From NCBI GenBank assembly GCA_002390165.1, contig DGOU01000013.1:1-7254 (forward strand): 7,254 bases of DNA, given 5' to 3'. Made by a program: the position numbers and the translations under genes. The notes below the pieces were generated by a model. The model did not search any database and was not told where the DNA came from. It saw nothing but the letters and a program-made list of their open reading frames with translations. Source of the stretch: Lutibacter sp. UBA4458 (GTDB lineage Bacteria > Bacteroidota > Bacteroidia > Flavobacteriales > Flavobacteriaceae). Below, one piece after another: positions 1 through 6,048 of this stretch (position 1 is the stretch's first letter; each line of letters starts with the position of its first letter).

Positions 1-28
1 GATATTTGTAGTATAAAATTAAAAAAAA

Positions 29-727
29 ATGAAAAAATTATTTGGTAGTTTATTAGTTGTTAGCCTTTTAATTTCCTGTAATGGCAAAAAAAATGGAAAT
101 ATGATAGTTCACGGCACTATTGATGGACTTAAAAAGGGAACAGTTTACTTACAAAAGTTAAGAGATACTACGCTTATTTCTGTAGATTCTGTTCATTTAA
201 AAGGACTAAACACTTTTACATTAACTGATAATGTTAAAAGTCCTGAAATATATAATTTAACGCTTAGCGAAAAACCCGAAGAAACTATTTCTTTTTTTGG
301 TGAAAAAGGAGAAATTACCATAACTACTAAACTTTCTAAATTTACTTTTGGCGCAAAAATAAATGGTTCTAAAAATCAAGAATTATTAGAAGAACATCAA
401 AAAATGCTTAAAAAATTTAATAATAAACAATTAGATTTAATAAAAGAAAAGTTTGACGCCAAAAAAAACAAGGATGAAGAATTGTTAGTTCAAATTGAAA
501 AAGAAGAAAATAATTTGGTTAAAAGAAAATATTTATATGCCACTAATTTTGCCATTCAGCATGCCAAATACGAAGTAGCTCCTTATATTGCCTTAACCGA
601 TTTATATTACGCAAATATTAAGCTTTTAGATACCATTAATAATTCCTTAACTAAAAAAATTAAAAAATCGAAATACGGTTTAGAATTAAAAAAATTTATT
701 AAGAACATTAAAAAACATGAAAAATAA
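29..727 (+). CDS. DUF4369-domain lipoprotein
   Basis: Predicted periplasm-facing membrane lipoprotein of unknown function. Residues 1-17 form a short lipoprotein signal peptide (two lysines, a hydrophobic stretch, then LISC), so the mature protein would start at Cys17. Residues about 26-110 fit the DUF4369 domain: a VHGTIDGLKKGTVYLQK beta-hairpin start followed by a D-T-x-L-I-S-V-D-S segment. In many Bacteroidota proteins this domain sits in front of a thioredoxin-like domain of the TlpA/AhpC class. Here there is no CxxC and no redoxin domain. Residues about 115-232 are instead lysine/glutamate-rich and probably helical, perhaps coiled coil. Free-standing proteins of this size are familiar in flavobacteria. 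The start is the only sensible one, since it places the signal peptide at the N-terminus. The A-run just upstream (20-29) gives no Shine-Dalgarno match. The 101-base gap to the next gene suggests a separate transcript. Family call is firm; function is unknown. Confidence 0.85.
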   Translation: MKKLFGSLLVVSLLISCNGKKNGNMIVHGTIDGLKKGTVYLQKLRDTTLISVDSVHLKGLNTFTLTDNVKSPEIYNLTLSEKPEETISFFGEKGEITITTKLSKFTFGAKINGSKNQELLEEHQKMLKKFNNKQLDLIKEKFDAKKNKDEELLVQIEKEENNLVKRKYLYATNFAIQHAKYEVAPYIALTDLYYANIKLLDTINNSLTKKIKKSKYGLELKKFIKNIKKHEK

Positions 728-828
728 TCCATTCCCTCTTTGGATATAAAGTAACTACTTTTCTATTTTTAATTTATTTTGTAACATAATACATAAAAAG
801 CCTACCTATTAGTTGAAATCAACCATTT

Positions 829-1323
829 GTGACCAAAGACCTAGAACATAAATTTATTTCTGAATTTCAAAAAAATCAGAATATAGTACATAAAGTATGT
901 AGAATTTATACTAATAATCAAGAAGCGCATAATGATTTATTTCAAGAAATAACCATACAACTTTGGAAAGCTTATCCGAAATTTAGAGGCGATTCTAAAT
1001 TAAGTACTTGGATGTACCGCATTGGTTTAAATACTGCAATCACTTTATTTAGAAAATCAAAAAGAAGCATTAAAACGCAAGATTTTGAGTCGGTTTTGTA
1101 TAAAATTGAATCTTCTGATTATGATGATACTGAAGAAGAGCAGCTTAAATTAATGTATAAAGCAATACATCAATTATCGGATATTGATAAAGGAATTATC
1201 TTTTTGTATTTAGAAGAAAAAAATTACAAAGAAATTTCGGCAACTCTAGGAATTTCCGAAGTAAATGCACGTGTTAAAATGAATCGGATTAAAACTCGAT
1301 TAAAGAAAATATTAAATCCGTAA
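829..1323 (+). CDS. ECF-type RNA polymerase sigma factor
   Basis: Alternative sigma-70 family factor of the two-domain ECF type (164 aa, the usual length), directing core RNA polymerase to a dedicated promoter set. Region 2 spans roughly residues 13-78. It includes the AHNDLFQEITIQLWKAYPKF segment (the -10 recognition helix region) and the STWMYRIGLNTAITLFRK signature. Region 4 spans roughly 105-158, with a helix-turn-helix at YKEISATLGISEVNARVKMNR for -35 contact. The start is GTG at 829: an in-frame TGA lies at 814-816 and the next in-frame ATG (1012, Met62) falls inside region 2, so GTG is the only start that keeps the domain intact. The gene ends in tandem TAA TAA and the membrane protein gene starts immediately after, so the two are almost certainly co-transcribed. 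No clear TAnnTTTG promoter lies in the 101 bases upstream. The regulon cannot be told from the sequence. Confidence 0.93.
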   Translation: MTKDLEHKFISEFQKNQNIVHKVCRIYTNNQEAHNDLFQEITIQLWKAYPKFRGDSKLSTWMYRIGLNTAITLFRKSKRSIKTQDFESVLYKIESSDYDDTEEEQLKLMYKAIHQLSDIDKGIIFLYLEEKNYKEISATLGISEVNARVKMNRIKTRLKKILNP

Positions 1324-1326
1324 TAA

Positions 1327-1962
1327 ATGGATGAATTAGAATTATTAAAGAAAGACTGGAAGAAAAAGGATGGGAAATTTAAAGAATTATCCTATAGTGA
1401 AATCTATAAAATAATTCATAAAAAATCCTCTTCTATTGTAAAGTGGATATTTATAATAAGTATTGCCGAATTTGTGTTTTGGGGAATTGTAAACTTTTTT
1501 ATTCCAGACAGTATTTATGAAGTATATGACAAATTTCATCTTAGAAATTGGCTTTATATTAGCTACGTAGTACATTATATAATAGTTATTTGGTTTATCT
1601 ATAAATTTTACACAAATTTTAAAGCAATTCACATTGCAGACTCCACCAAATTATTAATGAAAAAAATTATTAAAACACGTAAAACGGTTAACTATTATGT
1701 GTATTATGTAATTATATACAACTTTATTTTATCTATCATTTTTACAATAATCATGTTCTCAAAATCTGACATTATGCTTCAAATATTGAACCCTAAAAAT
1801 TTAGATATTGATGAAAACAAGCTGTTTATGTACACTTTAATTATTCAAATTGTAGTAATTTTTGTTATGTGTGGAATTTTATGGTTATACTACCGAATTA
1901 TCTATGGTATTTTACTAAAAAAACTAAATAGAAATTATAACGAATTAGAAAGGATAGAGTAA
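1327..1962 (+). CDS. four-helix membrane protein, putative anti-sigma factor
   Basis: 211-aa integral membrane protein. I see about four transmembrane segments, near residues 37-59, 75-95, 121-144 and 165-188, and charged, mostly basic connecting loops. The N-terminal ~35 residues are hydrophilic and presumably cytoplasmic, opening with M-D-E-L-E-L-L-K-K-D-W-K-K. An N-terminal cytosolic segment before the first membrane helix is where anti-sigma domains usually lie. It begins right after the sigma-factor stop codon (only a second TAA between), so translational coupling is likely. Proteins of this type next to ECF sigma factors in flavobacteria are, as far as I recall, left hypothetical or given an unsupported carotene-monooxygenase name. 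Nothing here supports an enzyme. There is no zinc-binding HxxxCxxC motif of the ZAS anti-sigma class; the only cysteine is Cys182, in the fourth helix. The anti-sigma role is inferred from position and topology alone. Confidence 0.75.
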   Translation: MDELELLKKDWKKKDGKFKELSYSEIYKIIHKKSSSIVKWIFIISIAEFVFWGIVNFFIPDSIYEVYDKFHLRNWLYISYVVHYIIVIWFIYKFYTNFKAIHIADSTKLLMKKIIKTRKTVNYYVYYVIIYNFILSIIFTIIMFSKSDIMLQILNPKNLDIDENKLFMYTLIIQIVVIFVMCGILWLYYRIIYGILLKKLNRNYNELERIE

Positions 1963-2049
1963 AAACGTAGACGCAAAAAGCTTTAATTTTTACTATTTAA
2001 AATTAACATATTCCAAAAATAAGACTTTCTAAAGAGCTTCATTCATTAA

Positions 2050-2850
2050 TTATATTCTATTGTCGCCATCTAACAAATCTCCTATTCCGCCTAAAATGCT
2101 GCCTTCTCCTCTTCGCTTATTTCCTGTTTGAGGCGCCAACGCTAAAACTCTTGCAGCCAATCGGCTAAATGGTAATGATTGTATGAAAACAGTACCTGGA
2201 CCTGTTAATTTTGCGAAAAACAATCCTTCGCCTCCAAAAATGGTGTTTTTAATACCTCCAACAAATTCAATATCATAATCTATATCTTTAGTAAAGCCAA
2301 CAATACAACCGGTATCTACTTTTAAAATTTCACCGGGTTGTAATTCCTTTTTAGACATATTACCTCCAGCATGAACAAATGCCAAACCATCTCCTTCTAA
2401 TTTTTCCATGATAAAACCTTCGCCTCCAAACAAACCTCTACCCAATTTTTTGGAAAATTCAATACCAACAGAAACTCCTTTTGCTGCACATAAAAATGCA
2501 TCTTTCTGGCAAACAAACTTTCCGGCAATTTCACTTAAATCAATAGGAATAATTTTACCTGGATAAGGTGCTGCAAACGAAACTTTTTTCTTTCCAGAAC
2601 CTTCATTAGTAAAAAGCGTCATAAACAAACCTTCGCCTGTTAATAGCCGTTTACCCGCAGAAAATAATTTCCCCATTAATCCGGGTTCTTTATTTGCTCC
2701 ATCCCCAAATATGGTATTCATTACAATACCGTCATTCATCATCATAAAACCGCCAGATTCCGCTACAACACTTTCCTGAGGATCTAATTCTATTTCAACA
2801 TATTGCATTTCCTCACCATGAATATTATAATCTATTTCGTGTGCATTCAT
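2050..2850 (-). CDS. AIM24/TIGR00266-family protein
   Basis: 266-aa protein of the AIM24 (TIGR00266) family, a widespread bacterial and mitochondrial family with a double-stranded beta-helix-like fold and no established biochemical role in bacteria. Family features: an opening Q-Y-V-E-I-E-L-D-P-Q-E-S-V-V-A-E-S-G segment with FMMM (about 16-38), and three copies of a glycine-rich G-E-G-[LF]-[FI] turn: TGEGLF at 71-76, FGGEGFI at 141-147 and FGGEGLFF at 205-212. Other turns are FGDG at 48-51 and GDGLAFVHAGG at 153-163. The C-terminal stretch (LPFSRLAARVLALAP, then a Gly/Arg-rich tail) is also typical. No signal peptide or membrane helix is visible, so it is probably cytosolic or membrane-peripheral. 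It starts six bases after the stop of the DUF4442 gene, so the two form an operon transcribed leftward. Its 3' end converges on the sigma-factor operon. Confidence 0.9.
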   Translation of the reverse strand: MNAHEIDYNIHGEEMQYVEIELDPQESVVAESGGFMMMNDGIVMNTIFGDGANKEPGLMGKLFSAGKRLLTGEGLFMTLFTNEGSGKKKVSFAAPYPGKIIPIDLSEIAGKFVCQKDAFLCAAKGVSVGIEFSKKLGRGLFGGEGFIMEKLEGDGLAFVHAGGNMSKKELQPGEILKVDTGCIVGFTKDIDYDIEFVGGIKNTIFGGEGLFFAKLTGPGTVFIQSLPFSRLAARVLALAPQTGNKRRGEGSILGGIGDLLDGDNRI

Positions 2851-2856
2851 ATTATA

Positions 2857-3318
2857 TTATTTTTTAGTTTTTAGTCTAACGCTCCATTCAAATTCATAAG
2901 CAGATACTTTATCTCCTTTCTCATCTATTCCAATAGATTTCATAATAATTGTTTGTCCTTCACCAGTTTTTATAGTTCGTTTTAAAGCTTCATCAATTAA
3001 GGCTCCATCATTACAAGTAAAGGTTATTTTACCAATTGCTTTTTTAGTAAAACTACCAGTATGATTGGTTACTAACATAGAAATTGACTTACCACTTTCT
3101 TTTATTTTTTTAATTACAATAGCTCCTGTAGTCAATTCTGCTGCCATCGACTGAACAGCAAAATACATAGAGTTAAATGGATTCTGGTTAATCCATTTGT
3201 ATTTTACAGTTACTTTGGAAGACACCTCATTTAATACTTTTAATTTTACTCCACATAAATAAGCAGATGGTAATTTAAACATCAAATACTTATTCATTTG
3301 TTTTACGGTTACGCTCAT
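2857..3318 (-). CDS. DUF4442 hotdog-fold (thioesterase-like) protein
   Basis: 153-aa protein fitting DUF4442, a hotdog-fold family related to acyl-CoA thioesterases of the PaaI/YiiD kind. Diagnostic is the N-Q-N-P-F-N-S-M-Y-F-A-V-Q-S-M-A-A-E-L-T-T-G segment (about 44-65), which forms the long hotdog helix and carries the acidic residue (Glu61) at the position usually discussed as catalytic. It is followed by beta strands (VIKKIKESGKSISMLVTNHTGSF, then GKITFTCND). No signal peptide. Predicted role is hydrolysis or binding of an acyl-thioester; the substrate cannot be told and activity is not assured. First gene of a leftward operon with the AIM24-family gene, divergent from the DUF4870-padR operon across 154 bases. 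The upstream region has a 13-base dyad (3330-3342) but no exact TAnnTTTG box on this strand. Confidence 0.83.
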   Translation of the reverse strand: MSVTVKQMNKYLMFKLPSAYLCGVKLKVLNEVSSKVTVKYKWINQNPFNSMYFAVQSMAAELTTGAIVIKKIKESGKSISMLVTNHTGSFTKKAIGKITFTCNDGALIDEALKRTIKTGEGQTIIMKSIGIDEKGDKVSAYEFEWSVRLKTKK

Positions 3319-3329
3319 AGTTTATTTAA

Positions 3330-3342
3330 TTGTTGGCAACAA
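3330..3342. repeat. small dyad upstream of the DUF4442 gene
   Basis: TTGTTG-g-CAACAA, a perfect six-base inverted repeat around a single central base, 12 bases before the DUF4442 start codon on the minus strand. With one bulged G the symmetry extends by three more pairs (TAA before, TTA after). It could be a regulator site or, in the leader RNA, a small hairpin near the ribosome entry site. No factor can be named. Confidence 0.35.
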
Positions 3343-3399
3343 GTTACTCAAAAATTAGTTATTAAAATTTATATTTTTTTGTTAAAATTATGTTAATTT

Positions 3400-3426
3400 A
3401 TAGTACTATGTGTTGCATAATACTAT
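3400..3426. promoter_or_regulatory. putative PadR operator (11-5-11 inverted repeat)
   Basis: Left arm ATAGTACTATG (3400-3410), spacer TGTTG (3411-3415), right arm CATAATACTAT (3416-3426). Ten of eleven positions are complementary. The TTG of the spacer is the presumed -33 element of the operon promoter, so a protein bound to both arms would cover it. A third copy of the arm, CATAGTAC, lies at 3445-3452 just after the -7 box, where transcription would start. PadR-family dimers bind inverted repeats overlapping the promoters they repress and often control their own gene. The padR gene is second in this operon. The repeat is seen directly; assignment to this PadR is inference. Confidence 0.6.
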
Positions 3427-3444
3427 CTTTTATCCATATATTTG
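3413..3444 (+). promoter_or_regulatory. Bacteroidota-type promoter of the DUF4870-padR-pspC operon
   Basis: Exact -7 element TATATTTG (TAnnTTTG) at 3437-3444 and a -33 TTG at 3413-3415, 21 bases apart, within the range reported for the Bacteroidota primary sigma factor. Predicted transcription start is near 3450, leaving a leader of about 20 bases before the ATG at 3473. The upstream DNA is AT-rich with two TGTTAA words 11 bases apart (3380-3385 and 3391-3396). Confidence 0.7.
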
Positions 3445-3472
3445 CATAGTACAATAATAAGTTTATCAAATT

Positions 3473-3850
3473 ATGACAACTACAAACGATACAAGTGCTG
3501 CTTTTTTAATTCATATATCTGCTTTAGCAAGTTATATTTTTCCTTTTGGAGGTGTTTTAGCACCTTTAATTATTTGGCAAGTCAAAAAAAATGAAAGCAC
3601 TTATTTAGATAAACAAGGAAAAGAAGCTGTTAATTTTAATTTAAGTTTTGCCTTATACTCCTTTATTTTTGGATTAGGTATATTTTCAACTTTTTTCTTC
3701 AATTTTCCAAATTTTGTAGGACTATTTGGCAGTATTTCTATAATTGCAATTATTGGAGTAGTTCGATTTATTTTTATTGTAATGGCAGCAATTAAAGCAA
3801 ACAACAACGAGTATTTTAAATATCCGTTAACCATAGAATTTATAAAATAA
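3473..3850 (+). CDS. DUF4870 small membrane protein
   Basis: 125-aa integral membrane protein of the DUF4870 (Tic20-like) family, whose molecular function is not established. The family pattern is clear: H-I-S-A-L-A-S-Y-I-F-P-F-G-G-V-L-A-P-L-I-I-W at 14-35, then K-K-N-E-S-T-Y-L-D-K-Q-G-K-E-A-V-N-F-N-L-S at 38-58. The conserved acidic/glutamine/glycine/lysine patch lies between the first and second hydrophobic segments. Hydrophobic helices are near 15-36, 54-75 and 82-107. It is the first gene of the operon, 32 bases ahead of padR. Such small membrane proteins frequently sit beside PspC/PadR genes, so a part in the same membrane circuit is plausible but unproven. The start is supported by the promoter spacing and the absence of an upstream in-frame alternative near the -7 box. 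Confidence 0.88.
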   Translation: MTTTNDTSAAFLIHISALASYIFPFGGVLAPLIIWQVKKNESTYLDKQGKEAVNFNLSFALYSFIFGLGIFSTFFFNFPNFVGLFGSISIIAIIGVVRFIFIVMAAIKANNNEYFKYPLTIEFIK

Positions 3851-3882
3851 ACACCATGCTTTTAATTTAAAAATATCCATTT

Positions 3883-4227
3883 ATGAAGATAGAAAACACA
3901 AAAGCACAAATGCGAAAAGGAGTATTAGAATATTGCATTTTATCCTTATTACAAAACGGAGATGCTTATACTTCTGAAATACTTTTACAGCTAAAAGATG
4001 CTAAATTAATAGTAGTTGAAGGTACTATTTACCCTTTATTAACTCGCTTAAAAAACGCTGGGTTATTAAGCTACAGATGGGAAGAATCCACTTCTGGACC
4101 TCCCCGAAAATATTATGCTCTTACCGAAACTGGTAAATTATTTTTAAAAGAATTAAACACTACTTGGAGTGATCTAGTAGAAGCAGTTAAATTAGTAACT
4201 ACCAATAAACCAACAAATAATGAATAA
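3883..4227 (+). CDS. PadR-family transcriptional regulator
   Basis: 114-aa DNA-binding repressor of the small PadR class (winged helix plus a short dimerising C-terminal helix). The winged helix covers residues about 10-85: M-R-K-G-V-L-E-Y-C-I-L-S-L-L (first helix), G-D-A-Y-T-S-E-I-L (second), then V-V-E-G-T-I-Y-P-L-L-T-R-L-K-N-A-G-L-L (recognition helix), and the wing S-G-P-P-R-K-Y-Y-A-L-T-E-T-G. Residues 86-103 give the C-terminal helix. It is 32 bases after the DUF4870 gene and its last eight bases overlap the start of the pspC-like gene, so the repressor and membrane protein are translationally linked. PadR proteins commonly sense a ligand or a membrane partner and repress their own operon. 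The inverted repeat at 3400-3426 is the likely target. The inducing signal is unknown. Confidence 0.93.
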   Translation: MKIENTKAQMRKGVLEYCILSLLQNGDAYTSEILLQLKDAKLIVVEGTIYPLLTRLKNAGLLSYRWEESTSGPPRKYYALTETGKLFLKELNTTWSDLVEAVKLVTTNKPTNNE

Positions 4228-5956
4228 GACAATAAATATAAATTTAGGAGGTATCTTTTTTCATATTGATGAAATAGCTTATCAAAAACTAAAACGCTAT
4301 TTAGATGCCATTAGAAAATCATTAAGTGATGACCCACAGGGCAGAGACGAAATTATTAATGATATTGAACATAGAATTGGAGAATTATTATCGGAACGTA
4401 TTACCAGCGAACGACAAGTAGTTAATGAAAATGACATTGATGATATTACCAAAATAATGGGAAAACCTGAAGACTATTTGGTAGATGAGGAAATATTTGA
4501 AGACGAACCAAAAACAAAAAGACACACAAATACTAAAAAATTATTTAGAGATGGCGATGATAAATTTTTAGGCGGAGTTTGCTCAGGTTTAGCACATTAC
4601 GTTGGTATTGATGTTATTTGGATGCGCATTATTTGGTTAGTGTTGTTATTCGGATTTGGTATTGGTTTTTTAATTTATCCTTTACTATGGATTTTAATTC
4701 CACAAGCAGAAACTACTGCAGAGAAATTACAAATGAACGGAGAACCAGTTAATATTGACAATATTGAACGTAAAATTAGGGAAGAATTTAGCGATGTATC
4801 TTCAAAGGTTAAAGATGGTGTAAATGATATTTCAGAAAAAGTAAAAAGTACCGAGTTTAAAAACAAAGCTAAATCTGGCTTTCAAGATTTAATTGATACG
4901 GTTGGGAGTATTTTATTAGCTATATTTAAAGTTATTGGAAAATTTATTGGTGCAATTTTAATATTAATTGCAACACTAACATTACTTGGTTTAATAATAG
5001 GTGCGTTTTCATGGGGAAGTATAAAAATTTTAGGTTTTGGGCCAGATTTTGTTAGTTACCCTCCTTTCTTTTTTAACTCTGCCATACCATTATGGTTACT
5101 GGTAACTTTTACATTTATTGCTATTGGAATTCCTTTTGTAGTATTATTTATGATTGGGTTAAGAATTCTTTCAAGTAATATAAAATCATTTAGTTCTACC
5201 ACAAAGTTATCCTTATTAGGCGTTTGGATTGTTTCTTTACTTGGTTTAGGTTTTGCCGGTATAAATTTTGCAACTCAAACAGCGGTAAATGGTGTTTTTA
5301 GGAGTACAACAGAACTTCCTATTACAAAAACTGATACCTTAAAAATAAAAATGATTGGGGATGATAATTTATCTAATAGAAGAGAATTACGAAAAAGATA
5401 TGATTCTGAAATAGTATATGATAACGAAATTCAAAAATTATATTCTTCAAAAATTAACCTAGATATTAAAACAGCAGAAAATACCATAGGATATATTAAA
5501 ATTAGAAAAAATTCTGAAGGAAGTAATAGATTAAAAGCTAATAACGATTCTGAAGCTATTGAGTATCAATTTAATATAAACAACACTAATTTATTATTAA
5601 ATGGATATTTTTTAAGTGAAGTAAATAATCAGTTTAAAAATCAATCTATTGATATAACCATTTATTTACCAGTAAATTCTATTTTATATTTAGATAAATC
5701 TACACGTTCCTATTTAAATGATATAGATAATATTCAAAATATTTACGATGGTGATATGCCAAAACATTATTATAAAATACAAGAAGATGGTTTAAAATGT
5801 TTAGACTGTGACCCTAGTATTTTTGGAGAGGATTACAAAAATAAAACCAATCATTTTAAACTAAATATAGATGATAATGGTGTGAAACTAAAAGTAAAAG
5901 ATGGAAAAAATAAAACTGAGGTAAAAATTGATGAAAACGGTATAATAATAAAATAA
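4220..5956 (+). CDS. HAAS-PspC fusion membrane protein with large extracytoplasmic domain
   Basis: 578-aa multidomain membrane protein. Residues about 15-90 form a helical HAAS/DUF1700-like domain: Y-Q-K-L-K-R-Y-L-D-A-I, then D-E-I-I-N-D-I-E-H-R-I-G-E-L-L, then D-I-T-K-I-M-G-K-P-E-D-Y. This domain is often linked to PadR regulators. Residues 106-162 are a PspC domain (K-L-F-R-D-G-D-D-K-F-L-G-G-V-C-S-G-L-A, then I-D-V-I-W-M-R-I-I-W-L and a P-L-L-W-I-L-I-P end). A charged, amphipathic segment follows (about 176-225). Three more hydrophobic stretches lie near 231-265, 289-316 and 330-352. Residues about 360-578 are hydrophilic, beta-rich, and probably face the periplasm; they hold a C-L-D-C pair (Cys527, Cys530) and an acidic, glycine/asparagine-rich repeat-like end. 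The start overlaps padR by eight bases. Far longer than the ~120-aa PspC of proteobacteria, but this large form is usual in flavobacteria. Likely a membrane sensor; partner and signal are inferred. Confidence 0.88.
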   Translation: MNKTININLGGIFFHIDEIAYQKLKRYLDAIRKSLSDDPQGRDEIINDIEHRIGELLSERITSERQVVNENDIDDITKIMGKPEDYLVDEEIFEDEPKTKRHTNTKKLFRDGDDKFLGGVCSGLAHYVGIDVIWMRIIWLVLLFGFGIGFLIYPLLWILIPQAETTAEKLQMNGEPVNIDNIERKIREEFSDVSSKVKDGVNDISEKVKSTEFKNKAKSGFQDLIDTVGSILLAIFKVIGKFIGAILILIATLTLLGLIIGAFSWGSIKILGFGPDFVSYPPFFFNSAIPLWLLVTFTFIAIGIPFVVLFMIGLRILSSNIKSFSSTTKLSLLGVWIVSLLGLGFAGINFATQTAVNGVFRSTTELPITKTDTLKIKMIGDDNLSNRRELRKRYDSEIVYDNEIQKLYSSKINLDIKTAENTIGYIKIRKNSEGSNRLKANNDSEAIEYQFNINNTNLLLNGYFLSEVNNQFKNQSIDITIYLPVNSILYLDKSTRSYLNDIDNIQNIYDGDMPKHYYKIQEDGLKCLDCDPSIFGEDYKNKTNHFKLNIDDNGVKLKVKDGKNKTEVKIDENGIIIK

Positions 5957-6048
5957 AACATTTTAACCACTAAAATCAACAATTCAAACTAATAAATTTT
6001 ACTAACCTCAAATAACAAATTACTTTTAAACTATTAAAATTCTAACGT

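Noticed and set aside
775..781. TATTTTG as a -7 box for the sigma-factor gene
   Set aside because: One base short of TAnnTTTG and with no well-placed TTG upstream; too weak in such AT-rich DNA.
812..823. GTTGA-aa-TCAAC dyad just before the sigma-factor start
   Set aside because: Only five-base arms with a two-base centre; too short to call an operator without conservation data, so mentioned only alongside the start codon.
1387..1632. 81-codon open frame on the minus strand
   Set aside because: It lies wholly inside the membrane protein gene in antisense and its translation shows no family features; an antisense shadow of AT-rich hydrophobic codons.
1963..2049. Possible bidirectional terminator between the convergent operons
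   Set aside because: The best pairing (AAGACTTT with AAAGAGCTT, 2021-2039) has an internal mismatch, and no T-run follows; AAAGCTTT near 1977 is also too short.
3349..3357. Minus-strand TAATTTTTG as a -7 box for the DUF4442 operon
   Set aside because: Has one base too many between TA and TTTG and lacks a TTG at the right distance, so the promoter of this operon remains unplaced.
3601..3834. 77-codon open frame on the minus strand
   Set aside because: Antisense to the DUF4870 gene, which has clear family motifs; no independent support.
4675..4866. 63-codon open frame on the minus strand
   Set aside because: Antisense to the PspC protein gene, with no promoter or recognisable domain.
6021..6028. 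TACTTTTA as a promoter for the DUF2807 gene
   Set aside because: Last base differs from TAnnTTTG and no -33 TTG is present; read-through from the operon explains the gene better.
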